Below, piece after piece: positions 9,245 to 21,445 of a stretch of 64,000 bases of DNA. The translations under genes and the position numbers were made by a program. Under the pieces are notes generated by a model that did not search any database, was not told where the DNA came from, and saw nothing but the letters and a program-made list of their open reading frames with translations. Source of the DNA: Aporrectodea caliginosa (taxonomy: Eukaryota > Annelida > Clitellata > Crassiclitellata > Lumbricidae); NCBI GenBank assembly GCA_020284085.1, contig JACEVL010000469.1, positions 62,001 to 126,000 of the forward strand, read 5' to 3'. Numbering within the stretch: position 1 is the first letter of the stretch; each line of letters starts with the position of its first letter.

Positions 9245-12200
9245 TGGGTAGCAAGAAAAGGTGCAATTTGGCCCTTCATCTAAAAAACTGCCCTCTGCAT
9301 TTCTGAATCCCCATGCCTTGGGTCTGTTAGGCACTCCTAAGGCTATCCAAAATGATAGTCAGTCATATCTTGCAATCACTCTTCAATCAGTGCCAGCCTT
9401 TCAGTTCTATTATTCTTGTAAAGTTAAATGCACTGCAGAAGTTCGAGGGAGTAAATGCTGAAATTTGACCATTGAAATGAAATACTTAGACCCTAAGCAT
9501 GTGAAAGCCCTATTCAGAGTTGTTAGGGCTATCAAAAGCGACAATCACTCATCTCTAAGAAACACTCTTCTCTTGGTAGTAACCATTTAAACTCACCATC
9601 ATTGCGAAGGCGTAATGCATTGCACAAATTGCAAAAAGGAATGCTGTAATTTGGCCCATGAAATAATACTTAACGTCTAAGTATGCGTAAGCCTTTGTAG
9701 GGCTTAAAGACCACCATACATGCTATCCAAATCACACGTCTGTTTCAATCACCATTGTCTAAGTTGTAGCTCTTAAAACATCCCATTACTGTCAGTGCAA
9801 AATCCATTGTACAAATGCACTGCAAGAAATACTGTTAATTGACAATTGAAATAAAATACCTAGACCCTAAATATATGTGAAAGCCCTATCTACGGACTAA
9901 AGAGCACCCTTATTGCTATAGAAACCTCCAATCACCCATCTCTTTTAATCACCGTTCTCTACGTGGTAGCACAACTAAGCACATGAAACTTACCATTATT
10001 GTCAATGCAAAATCCATGGTACAAATGCATTGCAGTATATGCTGTTATTTGACCCTTGAAATAAAATACTTATCCTCTAAATATGTGATAACCTTTTCTA
10101 GGGCCCAAAGAGCACCTTCAGTGCTACCAAAATCGCGAATCACCCGTCTATTTCAATCACCATTCTCTAAGTGGTTGCCCTTCAAGAATACCCCTATTTC
10201 CAATGCAAAATCCATTGCACAAATACATTGCAAGATATACAGTTACTTGACTTGTGAAATAAAATACTTACACCCTAGGTATTTAAAAGCCGTATCTAGG
10301 GACTAAAGAGGACCCTTAGTGCTATAGAAACCACCAATCACCCATCTATTTCAATCACCATTCTCTGAGTGGTTGCCCTTCAAGAATACCCCTATTTCCA
10401 ATGCAAGATCCATTGTACAAATGCATTGCAAGATATACTGTTACTTGACTTGTGAAATAAAATACTTACACCCTAGGTATTTAAAAGCCGTATCTAGGGA
10501 CTAAAGAGGACCCTTAGTGCTATAGAAACCACCAATCACCCATCTATTTCAATCACCATTCAAGATCCAGTGGTTGCCCTTCAAGAATACCCACCCATCT
10601 ATTTCAATCACCAATGCCCTTCAAGAATCCATTTCCAATGCAAAATCCATTGCATATACAGTTACTTGACAATATTAGACCCTAGGTATTTAAAAGCCGT
10701 ATCTTGACCCTTTGTGCTATGAAACCACCAATACTTATTTCAATCACCAGTTACAAATGCACTGTTTTCTAGGGCCTAAAGAGCACCTTCAGTGCTACCA
10801 AAACCACCAATCACCCATCTATTTCAATCACCATTCTCTAAGTGGTTGCCCTTCAAGAATACCCCTATTTCCAATGCAAAATCCATTGCACAAATACATT
10901 GCAAGATATACAGTTACTTGACTTGTGAAATAAAATACTTACACCCTAGGTATTTAAAAGCCGTATCTAGGGACTAAAGAGGACCCTTAGTGCTATAGAA
11001 ACCACCAATCACCCATCTATTTCAATCACCATTCTCTGAGTGGTTGCCCTTCAAGAATACCCCTATTTCCAATGCAAGATCCATTGTACAAATGCATTGC
11101 AAGATATACAGTTACTTGACTTGTGAAATAAAATACTTAGACCCTAGGTATTTAAAAGCCGTATCTAGGGACTAAAGAGCACCCTTAGTGCTATAGAAAC
11201 CACCAATCACCCATCTATTTCAATCACCATTCTCTGAGTGGTTGCCCTTCAAGAATACCCCTATTTCCAATGCAAGATCCATTGTACAAATGCATTGCAA
11301 GATATACTGTTACTTGACTTGTGAAATAAAATACTTAGACCCTAGGTATTTAAAAGCCGTATCTAGGGACTAAAGAGGACCCTTAGTGCTATAGAAACCA
11401 CCAATCACCCATCTATTTCAATCACCATTCTCTGAGTGGTTGCCCTTCAAGAATACCCCTATTTCCAATGCAAGATCCATTGTACAAATGCATTGCAAGA
11501 TATACTGTTACTTGACTTGTGAAATAAAATACTTACACCCTAGGTATTTAAAAGCCGTATCTAGGGACTAAAGAGCACCCTTTGTGCTATAGAAACCACC
11601 AATCACCCATCTATTTCAATCACCATTCTCTGAGTGGTTGCCCTTCAAGAATACCCCTATTTCCAATGCAAGATCCATTCTACAAATGCATTGCAAGATA
11701 TACTGTTACTTGACTTGTGAAATAAAATACTTACACCCTAGGTATTTAAAAGCCGTATCTAGGGACTAAAGAGGACCCTTAGTGCTATAGAAACCACCAA
11801 TCACCCATCTATTTCAATCACCATTCTCTGAGTGGTTGCCCTTCAAGAATACCCCTATTTCCAATGCAAAATCCATTGCACAAATACATTGCAAGATATA
11901 CAGTTACTTGACTTGTGAAATAAAATACTTTGACCCTAGGTATTTAAAAGCCGTATCTATTGACTAAAGAGAACCCTTTGTGCTATAGAAACCACCAATC
12001 ACCCATCTATTTTAATCACCATTCTCTAAGTGGTAGCATTTGAAACTTACCATCATTGCCAATGCAAAATCCATGGTACAAATGCATTGCAGTATATACT
12101 GTTATTTGACCCTTGAAACAAACAAAACTTAGACCCGAGTATGTGAAAGCCGTATCTAACGCCTAAAGAGTACCTCTAGCGCTGATAAAAAAACATAATC

Positions 12201-12975
12201 ACCCAGCTTTTTCAATCACCCTACTCTAAGTGCTCACACTTCAACTGAAACATTATTGCCAAGCCAAAATACACTGTAGAAATCCATTGCAAATAGTGCT
12301 GTTCATTCTTCCTTCCTATTAAGTACTCATCGTCTGGGTATGTGAAAGCCTTTTATAGGGCCTGAAGAGCACCCTTGGTACTTACCAAAACCACAATCAC
12401 CCAGCGTTTTCAATCACCCTACTGTAACTGCTCACCCTGCAACTGAAACATTACTATCAAGCCAAAATACACTGTAGAAATCCATTGCAAGTAATGGTGT
12501 TACTGGACCCTTCCAATTAAGTACTCATCGTCTAGGTATGTGAAAGCGCTCTCTAGGGCCTGAAGACAAACCTTTATGCTAATCAAAACCACAATCAACC
12601 ACCTTTTTCAATAACTCATCTCTTAGTGCTCACCCTTCAATTGAAACATTATTGTCAAGGCATAATACACTGTAGAAATCCATAGCAAATTATGCTGTTA
12701 CTGAAACCTTCTAATGAAACACTTATCGTCCAGGTATGTGAATGCACTCTCTAGGGCCTGAAGAGAAACCCTTATGCTCACCATTACCACAATCACCCAC
12801 CTTTTTCAATCAACAGTGTCTAAGTTCTCACCCTTCCACTTAAACATTGTTGTCAACCCGAAATGCACTGTAGAAATCCATTGCAAATAATATTGCTACT
12901 GACCCTTCCGATTAAATACTTATCATCTAGGTATGTGAAAGCGCTATCTAGGCCCTGAAGACAAACCTTTGATTC
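9245..12975. repeat. 198-bp tandem satellite array with a homogenised core
   Basis: The marker word CCCTAGGTATTTAAAAGCCG recurs at 10273, 10471, 10944, 11142, 11340, 11538, 11736 and 11934, spaced exactly 198 bp apart in the runs 10273-10471 and 10944-11934. Diverged units continue outward to about 9480 on the left and to 12134, 12330, 12527, 12727 and 12924 on the right. There are roughly 18 units in total. 10083-10471 recurs nearly unchanged 671 bp later, which is a higher-order repeat step. The unit around 10560-10760 is scrambled. Confidence 0.95.
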
Positions 12976-13447
12976 TATTGAGAACTGCTTAAAAGGGCAT
13001 GTATGAAGTGTCTATATGATTATCTACAGACAGGCATACATACTGACGTAAATCATTTATACAATATTGATCATACATACATGCAAAGGGACACACGTAA
13101 GCATGTATAAGCAATGCATATCATACTTTTTCTGTTGTATGTTGCAGGGAAGCTTTCTGTCGAGTCGAGGTTGAAGGCATTTGCAGAAGACGATATTGGA
13201 TATCATAAAATGACTCATTACCATCTGTGGTCCTGCATTTCTACTGGGAATGAACGTGCAAATGTTTTCTTATTTGAAATTTTGGTAAAAGTGTACTTTA
13301 ACATATTTAATTATTCGACTGTTGTAGCATTTCTATTGTTATCAGTCCAACTACTATGTAGGCATGAATTATTTTCATCAATCCGACTTCTACTTAGGAA
13401 GAATTCTTTTCGTCACTCCAACGTGTATCTGACCATCGCTGCAACCC
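12976..13447. other. Unassigned sequence right of the satellite
   Basis: An open frame at 13114-13482 (122 codons) starts with a hydrophobic stretch but has no known motif. It overlaps the palindrome arm starting at 13448, and I do not call it a gene. An ATCAATCCGACTTCTACTT word near 13378-13396 matches the foldback words at 48280-48370. Confidence 0.35.
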
Positions 13448-13970
13448 ATGCAATGGCGAACAATGAAATACGCTTTTACTGAAACTTTCTGCTGTTGTCT
13501 GGGGTAGGCATTTGAATGTAAATATATTTTCTAGTCCAGCATGATACGGGCTGTGTAATTATATTGTTGGTTTGGCTTCTTGCTCTACAAAGAAGCTTTC
13601 TGAAATTGGGTATCAGTGTGACGGAACAGTGAACTAAAGCCATTCACAGTATTCACAATCCGTTCCTTTTACCTCAGTCTTGTCACGTTTGCATAAGACA
13701 TAATTATACTTGCCTGTGTCTGCTCGCTCTGCTCAGTCTCTTGTCATTTTCATATCAGCCTAAAACTTCAGTTGCTTCAATTGTTTATCCACCACAGGCT
13801 GTCTCTCTCAGCAAAGCGACTGGCATTTTGACCTGATTACGACTTGGTTTTTGTGCGCCATTAGCCTACTTGTAAAATAATAGCAAATGAGTCACCTCAC
13901 ACGGAGTTCTTGTATGTGTTACTGGCTTGTAAGTGATATTGAAGTTGGTGCAAAATAATCAATACAGTGC
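13448..13970. repeat. Outer left arm of the second, nested palindrome
   Basis: This is nearly the exact reverse complement of 17018-17541. TGCAATGGCGAACAATGAAA pairs with its complement ending at 17540, and TGGTGCAAAATAATCAATAC pairs at about 17024. Identity is visibly higher than between the 1-5072 / 20041-27009 arms. Confidence 0.93.
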
Positions 13971-14658
13971 AATACAACTGTATTTGTTATTACCCTACTC
14001 TCAAAGTTCACAAGTGCACTCATGGCCATAAAACAGAACATTGCTGGCTCGGAGCAGTTAAGCGAAGAACTTGCTCAGTGTCCTTACACAGTAATCGCCT
14101 GAATGGAGGCTTGAATAGTCAATGGCTGTCATACTACACTGTCAATCTTGAGGTTGGGTATTTAAATAAAGCTCGTCATTTTGATTTCAACGTAAGATTT
14201 ACCTCCTTCAAATTGCATATCCACCACGATAGGCTGCCTTTCTGTCTATTGTACTGGCCATCTGGATATCGAGATGATTAGGCGTTGGTTTTGATGATGT
14301 GCCATCGGTTGATGCCTTTAGCATTAGATAACGGTGGAATATAAGTTACTAAGTCATTTATTTTAATCCACTCCGGGTTACATAGATACGAAATGTGTTC
14401 CATAAGCACCCACTGCACACTAAGGACAATGACTGGACCGTTCTGGTTGCAAGATGAGGTTGACATAACGGATCACCTTCTCTTAAGCACCATGAGGTTA
14501 AAACAAAATACCATTGCTGAATTTCCTTATTGGCTTGAGGTCTGATCTTCTTTGTGATATTTAAATACGCTACCGTATTGTATGTTCCGTGTGCACAAAT
14601 CAGTGTACTTAGTGAATGGTTTACTTATATTCCATCATATATGAATAACAGCGAATGC
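13971..14658. other. Left-only segment between palindrome arms
   Basis: There is no counterpart on the right side, where 16465-17017 lies instead. An open frame at 13967-14281 has no recognised domain. This is either an insertion on this side or a replacement on the other. Confidence 0.5.
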
Positions 14659-15172
14659 AGTATAGTTTTGTTTTGCAATCTTTCACTGATTCTGTTGTCA
14701 TTTAAGCTGTATGAACACTTTGTCCGATGAATTGAGCGCTAGGAACATTCCATTTTGTTCATGAATAATTGCGAAATGTCGAAGCATAAAAGCTACAATG
14801 CCTACTCGTTCTAAAACATAGTTTTCGATGTTCGAACACAGACAGGAAGTACGGCAGACTGTTCTACCCACGTTTGAGGAAATGTATCTCTGTTCAACTG
14901 GTCCACTACCTTGATCTTCACTCTCTAATGCCTTCTCTTCAGCCTGGATTTAGGAAATTCCACTTGACGGAATCTTTTATGGTGAGTCTCCTAGCAGATA
15001 ATATTTCATGATGTGGACCATGGCCACATCACTCTACTCTTCCTCTATGACATCAGTACCGCTTTTGACACTGTTGATCACACCATCCTCTTAGACCTGC
15101 TGTCTAGGTCGTTTGGGATTGTTAACTCTGCTAGTATGTTTTTAGTTATGCTCTTCTTTGGTTCCATTCATG
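14659..15172. repeat. Inner left arm of the nested palindrome
   Basis: This is the reverse complement of about 15985-16464. The AGTATAGTTTTG end pairs with CAAAACTATACT at 16453-16464. The arm includes the start of a LINE RT fragment. Confidence 0.88.
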
Positions 15173-15480
15173 CCTTACCTTCATGGCCCTGCCGTCACAG
15201 CTGCTGCTCTGGTTGAACGTATTCTAGAGGATTAAGCTGTTCTTGATTGATGGTTGTCCGTTAACCTTTCTTTCTAAACCAAGACAAGACCCAGTATACA
15301 TTTGGCTCGGTAGCCATACCCAGCTTGCCAGGATTGACTCCGAGTTCCTTCGCCTTACGTTTCCAAATGTGCACTTTTCTTCATCTTTGCGTAATCTTTG
15401 ATTCATTCTGGATCCTGTCCTCTCTCTGTCTAGTCATATCAATGCTGTCTCCCGCTCATGTTTCTACTTAAGCGCCACTT
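14860..15480 (+). mobile_element. Decayed L2-type LINE fragment, left half of palindrome
   Basis: It encodes broken RT pieces on the plus strand: FRKFHLTES, then STAFDTVDHTILLDLLSRSFG, then LSVNLSF-like and LIHSGS-like remnants. Multiple frameshifts are present. It faces an inverted copy at 15473-16210, so two LINE halves lie tail to tail at the palindrome centre. Confidence 0.68.
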
Positions 15481-16210
15481 AAAATCAGAGGCGCTCTCGA
15501 CCCAGGAAGTATTTCACCTACAAAAAGAGAGGTTTCATGTGCTTGAGGAACTGGTCAGAGGAAAGAGAAAGGAAGTCAGTCCTAAAGGACTGAGGTAGTC
15601 GGTTTCAGCTGGAGGACCAATAAAAGCGAAATTTCTAGACATATAGACCTATGGCTCACATAGAGGTACGCATTCCAGGGACAGCCAAATGGCTACAGGA
15701 CGAAGACCGAAGGGAGCAAAGGCTATGGAAAGAATAAACTAGGATACACTAGACCTTGAGATAATGATAGCGAGAGAACAGGATCGAGAATGAATTAAAG
15801 AACCCGTGTCATTAGCATGTTGGTGGAAAAGGGCACCGAGTGGACCAAGAACCCTAGCTAGATCCGAGTATACAAGATGAACAGAATGGGAACGAGGACA
15901 AGGCCCTGAGGTAAGCCAGAAGACCAATGGACACAGGAAGAGCGGGTATACGAGCGAAAACTACAGAAACAGAGCGATCCCATAGGAATGAATGGAATCA
16001 AAGAATAGCAGAGTCAAAAATCCCAAACGACCTAGACAGCAGGTCTAAGAGGATGGTGTGATCAACAGTGTCAAAAGCGGTACTGATGTCATAGAGGAAG
16101 AGTAGAGTGACATGGCCACAGTCAACATCATGAAATATATCTGCATAAAAGATTCCGTCGTGTGGATTTCCTAAATCCAGGCTGAAGAGAAGGCATTAGA
16201 GAGTGAAGAT
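15473..16210 (-). mobile_element. Decayed L2-type LINE fragment, right half of palindrome
   Basis: The minus-strand fragments include the FDTVDHTILLDLL block and a GLPQG..L.P..FILYT-like block. The family 3' end (GAGAGCGCCTCTGATTTTAAGTGGCGC) lies at about 15473-15500. It is degraded beyond function. The palindrome centre is near 15.5 kb. Confidence 0.68.
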
Positions 16211-16464
16211 CAAGGTAGTGGACCAGTTGAACAGAGATACATTTCCTCAAACGTGGGTAGAACAGTCTGCCGTACTTCCTGTCTGTGTTCGAACATCGAA
16301 AACTATGTTTTAGAACGAGTAGGCATTGTAACTTTTATGCTTCGACATTTCGCAATTATTCATGAACAAAATGGAATGTTCCCAGCGCTCAATTCATCGG
16401 ACAAAGTGTTCATACAGCTTAAATGACAACAGAATCAGTGAAAGATTGCAAACAAAACTATACT
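15985..16464. repeat. Inner right arm of the nested palindrome
   Basis: This is the reverse complement of 14659-15172, with a few substitutions (for example AACTTTTATGC versus AGCTTTTATGC in complement). Confidence 0.88.
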
Positions 16465-16484
16465 AAAACTGTAAAAAATTTAAA

Positions 16485-16830
16485 ACATATATGTCCTGTT
16501 AAACAATCCCGCATCACAATGTACCGTTGGAACGGCGGTCCAGGGCTGAATCGAATGACATACTATAGGTTGATATATCTCGAAGGGTAAAAAAGTTATT
16601 AGTGTTTAACCGTTTTCACACTTAGCGACATGTCGCGAAACATGGGAAATGGTAAAAAGTGAATAACTTCTATAAATACGGGAATATTGTGGAAATTAAT
16701 ACATCATTTTATTCAGTTTTAAGAGCTCTATCCAACGGTATATTGAATTACAGTTAATTAGTTTTCAATTAAAATATTTTAAAAGAAAACCTGCGATTTT
16801 CAAGATTGAAGTACCTTGCGAAAGTTCTCT
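16485..16830. repeat. Dispersed repeat, copy 1 (right-only segment)
   Basis: It matches 55490-55815 in reverse complement. Shared blocks include AACAATCCCGCATC, GCGACATGTCGC and AGAGCTCTATCC. It lies in the right-only segment of the nested palindrome (16465-17017), so it was probably acquired after that palindrome formed, or lost from the left. Confidence 0.78.
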
Positions 16831-17017
16831 TATGGTTTGACCAGTTTATTTCTAGTAGCAATTTTACATTACGATGTTAAGTGCTTATTGTGTGAATGAA
16901 AAATTCTGTTTAACCAACCTGCTGTTGCTATTACTGCTGCAGTCGCTGTTTGCAGGAATTACCAAGCTACTGCCTTAACAAGCAACTAGAGAGTTAAGAA
17001 TATTAATGAGTGGCTTC

Positions 17018-17541
17018 TGCACAGTATTGATTATTTTGCACCAACTTCAATATCACTTACAAGCCAGTAACACATACAAGAACTCCGTGTGAGGTGACTC
17101 ATTTGCTATTATTTTACAAGTAGGCTAATGGCGCACAAAAACCAAGTCGTAATCAGGTCAAAATGCCAGTCGCTTTGCTGAGAGAGACAGCCTGTGGTGG
17201 ATAAACAATTGAAGCAACTGAAGTTTTAGGCTGATATGAAAATGACAAGAGACTGAGCAGAGCGAGCAGACACAGGCAAGTATAATTATGTCTTATGCAA
17301 ACGTGACAAGACTGAGGTAAAAGGAACGGATTGTGAATACTGTGAATGGCTTTAGTTCACTGTTCCGTCACACTGATACCCAATTTCAGAAAGCTTCTTT
17401 GTAGAGCAAGAAGCCAAACCAACAATATAATTACACAGCCCGTATCATGCTGGACTAGAAAATATATTTACATTCAAATGCCTACCCCAGACAACAGCAG
17501 AAAGTTTCAGTAAAAGCGTATTTCATTGTTCGCCATTGCAT
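17018..17541. repeat. Outer right arm of the nested palindrome
   Basis: Reverse complement of 13448-13970. Confidence 0.93.
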
Positions 17542-17872
17542 TCCACTTAACAACTTCTCCTTATTCTCTCTTAGTATTATTATGCCATTATGTTATGCCG
17601 CAGTCGACTTCATTCATCCCCTATTTCTGCCAGCAGTTTCATGGGCATTATATAGAAAGGAACCCATATCATATGGGCTATATTCTATACAGGTCCCATA
17701 TGGGTCTTATGGGCTCCATGTAGCATGCTTTTGAAGGGATATCCTTTCTCCCACGCACTATATTGGATCATCTTCACCTAAGGCTGTCATAAAGATGGGT
17801 GGAACAATCACTTCGTTCCAGAAGCCAGATTTTACCGGACTGGGGACCATGGACTCATTGACCCCTCTTTTG
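17542..17872. other. Unassigned sequence with CCCATAT words
   Basis: CCCATAT, CATATGGG and ATGGGCT words recur between 17650 and 17720 in both orientations, suggesting the edge of another short inverted-repeat element. No ends could be fixed. Confidence 0.35.
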
Positions 17873-18712
17873 CAGTTGTGATTTTGTAATTGTCTTCGAG
17901 ACCGTGGTTTTGGTCTCGAGACCGAAAAATGCGGTTCCCGTGTCTTGGTCTCAAGTCTCGGTCTCGAATGTGCCGGTCTTTAAAGGTGCGGTCTTGGTCT
18001 CGGTCTTTAAAGGTGCTGTCTTGGTCTCGGTCTTGGTCTTAAAGGTGTGGCCTTGGTTTCTTTGGCGCCTGGTCTCGGTGGATTATTTGTTAAATGTTGT
18101 TGTCAATGTTTGCCGGTTATTGAAAGTGATGGTCATTCAGGGACTTTGAGTTAGCTTCGAATTCATGCGACGATCCGCCAAAGACAACGCGAGAGAATAC
18201 CTCGTTGTTGGCTTCTTTAATATCAGAAGTGACAAGAAAACGTTGAGGCACAGTTAACTCTGACTTCTGGTGCTTTAGTGATTAGTCACACTGATGCAGT
18301 TTTTTGAGGAAAATCAGTAGTTGGGCAAGCGTTGTGGATCAAGGATTTTGTGAACTTGCCAGAAAGGTTTTTCTGTATCCCAGCAACATCTGGATCTGTT
18401 GAGAGAGTGTTTAGCTGCAGTGGACTTTTCATGAGACCTCGCAGGGCAAGACTTGGGGACAAAACCCTGTGTGATCTAGTAGATCTAGTACTTATAAAAT
18501 GTAATAAACATCTGACTTGAATGATGTGATTATGTAACATTGCAACTGAGAATATTATTGTGTTATGGCCTTGAGACTGTTGACTTGGATAACATGGTCT
18601 TAGTCTCGGTCTTGGTCTTGGACTGCGTGATCTTGGTCTCGGTCTTGGTCTTGAAGCACGCGGTCTTGGTCTCGGTCTTGGTGTTAGAGTTTTGGTCTTG
18701 TGCACAACACTG
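17873..18712 (+). mobile_element. hAT-family transposon remnant with GGTCTTGGTCTC end arrays
   Basis: The right end reads ...TGCACAACACTG, the reverse complement of CAGTGTTGTGCA, a typical hAT terminus. The left end begins CAGTTGTG. Both flanks are filled with repeats of TCTTGGTCTCGG (17890-18070 and 18595-18690). Between them, 18332-18520 encodes a piece of the hAT C-terminal dimerisation domain, with ATSGSVERVFSCSG, MRPRRARL and LIKCN. No catalytic core remains. The expected 8-bp target duplication is not clean (CCTCTTTT versus CCTCGAAG), so the left end is uncertain. The right flank is an L2 tail. Confidence 0.75.
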
Positions 18713-18758
18713 CCTCGAAGGGGTGCTATATATATCTTCGTAATGAATGAATGAGTTA
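18713..18758 (+). mobile_element. L2-type LINE 3' tail
   Basis: CGAAGGGGTGCTATATATATC...AATGAATGAATG is the family tail, directly abutting the hAT right end. Confidence 0.65.
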
Positions 18759-20040
18759 AATAACAGTTGACCGCAGCTAACTAGGAACGGATCCGAGCTG
18801 TCCAACTGGCTGACCATGAAATGATGAAGTTCGTTTTCAAATGATCATAATTTTAATATAGAAAGCGTTTTATGAACATTGTGACTGCAGCGCTGAGTTT
18901 CACGGCCCTTTAAGCCTATAGATGGAGTTCGATGAACTTTCTGACGCAAACATATATATGAGTCTGATGTAGCAGACGAGATTAAAGTATTCCATTCGCA
19001 TTGTTTGGTCTACATTTCTCTTCTGTTTCGAATCAAAAACTTCCACTAAATATATCTTAACCGGAACCTGGCAGAAGCGGCGCCAGACTTTTTTTAAACC
19101 AGGGCAGTTATACAAGTAGCCAGTGCAGGGGGCTATTTATGCCCCAAATAAATTCTGGGCAGGGCAAAATTTCTGACAGGGCAACGACAAGGGCAAAAGT
19201 TTTTTTTACCAAGGCATTTGCTCTGGCTTGCCATGCTGTATCGCCGCCGCTGGAACCCTGCGCCTTCTTTTTCAATGTAGGGCCTACAGTAGCTTCCATA
19301 AACTCAACCCATATAAATGCGCACAAAGACAAAGCAGAGAAACTGATTATTGTAAGACGGCGGTATGATAAACAATTTAGTGCCTGACTGTTATTTGCAT
19401 CTGCCTCCTATGGAAAATAGTCAATATTATGCATAACATCTGCAAACCAAACGTGGGTCGCGTCGGAAGCTTTTCCGCCCTGGAACCAATTTGGTACCAC
19501 AGTGCCAGGTACCACCGATCTTTGTGCCTTCCCACTTATATGTCTGCCTTGCCGCTCCAGACCTCGCCGGTCAATCCCTTCCTCTATTCAGCGACTTCTA
19601 GGCAACCGCGCCCCTGCCTGCCTGCTCTGAAGTAAGTCTCCCCTTCGCTTATCCCTCACACTGCCCGAGAGCAAGGCAATGGCCACAGCTCTACTTTTGC
19701 GCACTAGGGTGGCAGTCGTTCATTGCTCCCGCATCCCTAGGTCGCCTCAGACAGCGATGAGCTTCTCCAGTCGATTCAGGCGCCTCTTTAGGCTCACTGT
19801 GCTCAGTGCTCTCCCGCTGAAAGTAGGGACGCGGTTGGTGGGTGCTGATCTGCTTCGCCGTTCATTTACACCTACTTTCAGGCAAACAGGATTTCTTCAT
19901 TACGGTAGATGGATCAGAAACTTAGATCGCCACTTGCTGCCAAGTAAACACGACCGTAACGTACAAACCTCGTCAGATATGAATGACTCATGTTGAGAAT
20001 TTCGCAAGCAGAAATAGCTTCTTGCAGATCCTGTTTGAGT
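18759..20040. other. Unassigned spacer sequence
   Basis: Several short open frames on both strands (for example 19139-19387, 19429-19635 and 19679-19996) show no recognisable domain. The overlapping antisense frames argue against coding. Nothing structural is seen. Confidence 0.4.
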
Positions 20041-20244
20041 TACATGTGCCAACTCAACATGACAGCAGGTCATGTTCAGCGCATTTACCACAAAAGGAAA
20101 AATATAATCGTACATTCATTCGGAAACATTGCCATGAGTCTATTGTCAGGATGCTATATACTGTTTTAAGTGCAGTTTAATATTAAAATTTACTAATTCT
20201 GTAACAAAGCCCTGTGCGGTCAAATATTAAAATTCTAATTCATT

Positions 20245-21445
20245 CATTCATATCGATCATTTATATAGCGCCCCTTCAAGAAAGCTACTCAGAGGCGTTC
20301 TCGACTCCAGCCTGGCCAAAAGGAACAATTTTAAGGTGAGAAAAGAACACAGGAGAGAAGGTCCTAGAGAAAAGGCGAAGCTCCAGAGAGAGGCCATTCA
20401 AGGTCGAGGGACCCACCACCGAGAAAGCGCGGTTCTGCATAGTGTAGGTTCGGGCAAAATGGACAAGTAGGAGGCCCTGTTCAGATGAGAGGAGGGATCT
20501 AGAGCCCCTAGCACTAAGCTCGCGAAGAGATAGGCAGGAATGAGACCCAATATGCAGCGCCAGAGTAGGGTAGCTAACCTTAACGAAATCCGCTGCTCAG
20601 AGGGGAGCCAGTGGAGAACGTCGCGGGTGTATATAGAGATTAGAGACATGACCAAATTTTGGTATAGGCCTACGGCCTATAAGGCGGCAGCAGAACGCAA
20701 GATCCGATCCAAACACCCCAATCAAACAGCCGGAAGGCCAGCGTAGAGCGAGCAGCAGTAGTCAAGTCTGGTTGTGTCGAAGGCATGTATAAGAGTGGAG
20801 GTAGCAGACGCAGTGAGTGAGCGGAAATCAGCGCGGAGCTGACGCAGTTGGTAGAAGCAGTCACGAGGTTAATGTGTGGAGCAAAGGTGAACTCTCGGTC
20901 CAAGGTGACGCCTAGGTCACGCACAACAGAGGAGAAGATGAAAAGGGGAAGACGGCAATGAGGGCAGCCATGTCTATTGTCTAACCTAGCCAGTTGCTGG
21001 CGGGTGCCCAGCCAGATGAACTGGGTTAAGCCGCAGCCGGTTAGACGACATCCAGGTCTCAAGGGCTCCCACGATATAGCTCATAGCTCGATTGGTCTCA
21101 ATAGCGTCAGAGGCAGAGCAAGGCAAGTAGGCTTGGAAATCGTCTGCATATAGCTGGGCCAGAGCAGCATAAGAAGCAAGAAGCGAGGCAAGGTCAGAAG
21201 TGTACACAAGGTAGAGTAAGGGACCCAAGACGGAGCCCTGAGGTAGCCCATAAGGGGCGGGGGCCCATGTGGACCTGGTTGGCCCATGAACCACACATAG
21301 GGAGCGCTCTCCCAGGAAGGATTCCAACCAGCAAAAGAAGGCACCAGACAGACCAAAAGATATTTGCAACCGTTCAAGGAGTATCTTATGGTCCACAGTG
21401 TCAAATGCCGCGCTAACGTCAAAAAGTGGATTGGCAGCGTTCTTC
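20245..21445 (-). mobile_element. L2-clade LINE, 5'-truncated (right arm)
   Basis: This minus-strand copy has better frames than its left-arm twin. A 168-codon frame (20986-21492) carries DVSAAFDTVDHKILLERL, the GLPQGSVLGPLLYLVYTSDL block and the catalytic YADD box. A second frame (20670-21062) carries the RT C-terminal domain, including RDLGVTLDREF. The 3' tail is GGGGCGCTATATAAATGATCG... followed by (GAAT)n. The 5' end starts within RT, next to the 45-bp minisatellite. The protein is incomplete and non-functional. Confidence 0.87.

Noticed and set aside
9245..12975. Several 60-107-codon frames in the satellite as genes
   Set aside because: They repeat every 198 or 671 bp with the array and reflect a unit length divisible by three.
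13114..13482. Membrane protein gene of 122 codons
   Set aside because: It has a hydrophobic start but no family motif. Its end falls in a palindrome arm whose other copy lacks the frame.
18286..18705. Arg/Pro-rich 139-codon minus frame as a protamine-like protein
   Set aside because: It is antisense to the hAT remnant and produced by the GGTCTTGGTCTC repeats.
19108..20115. Cluster of short frames on both strands as a gene
   Set aside because: Frames overlap antisense, with no domain and no splice-consistent series.
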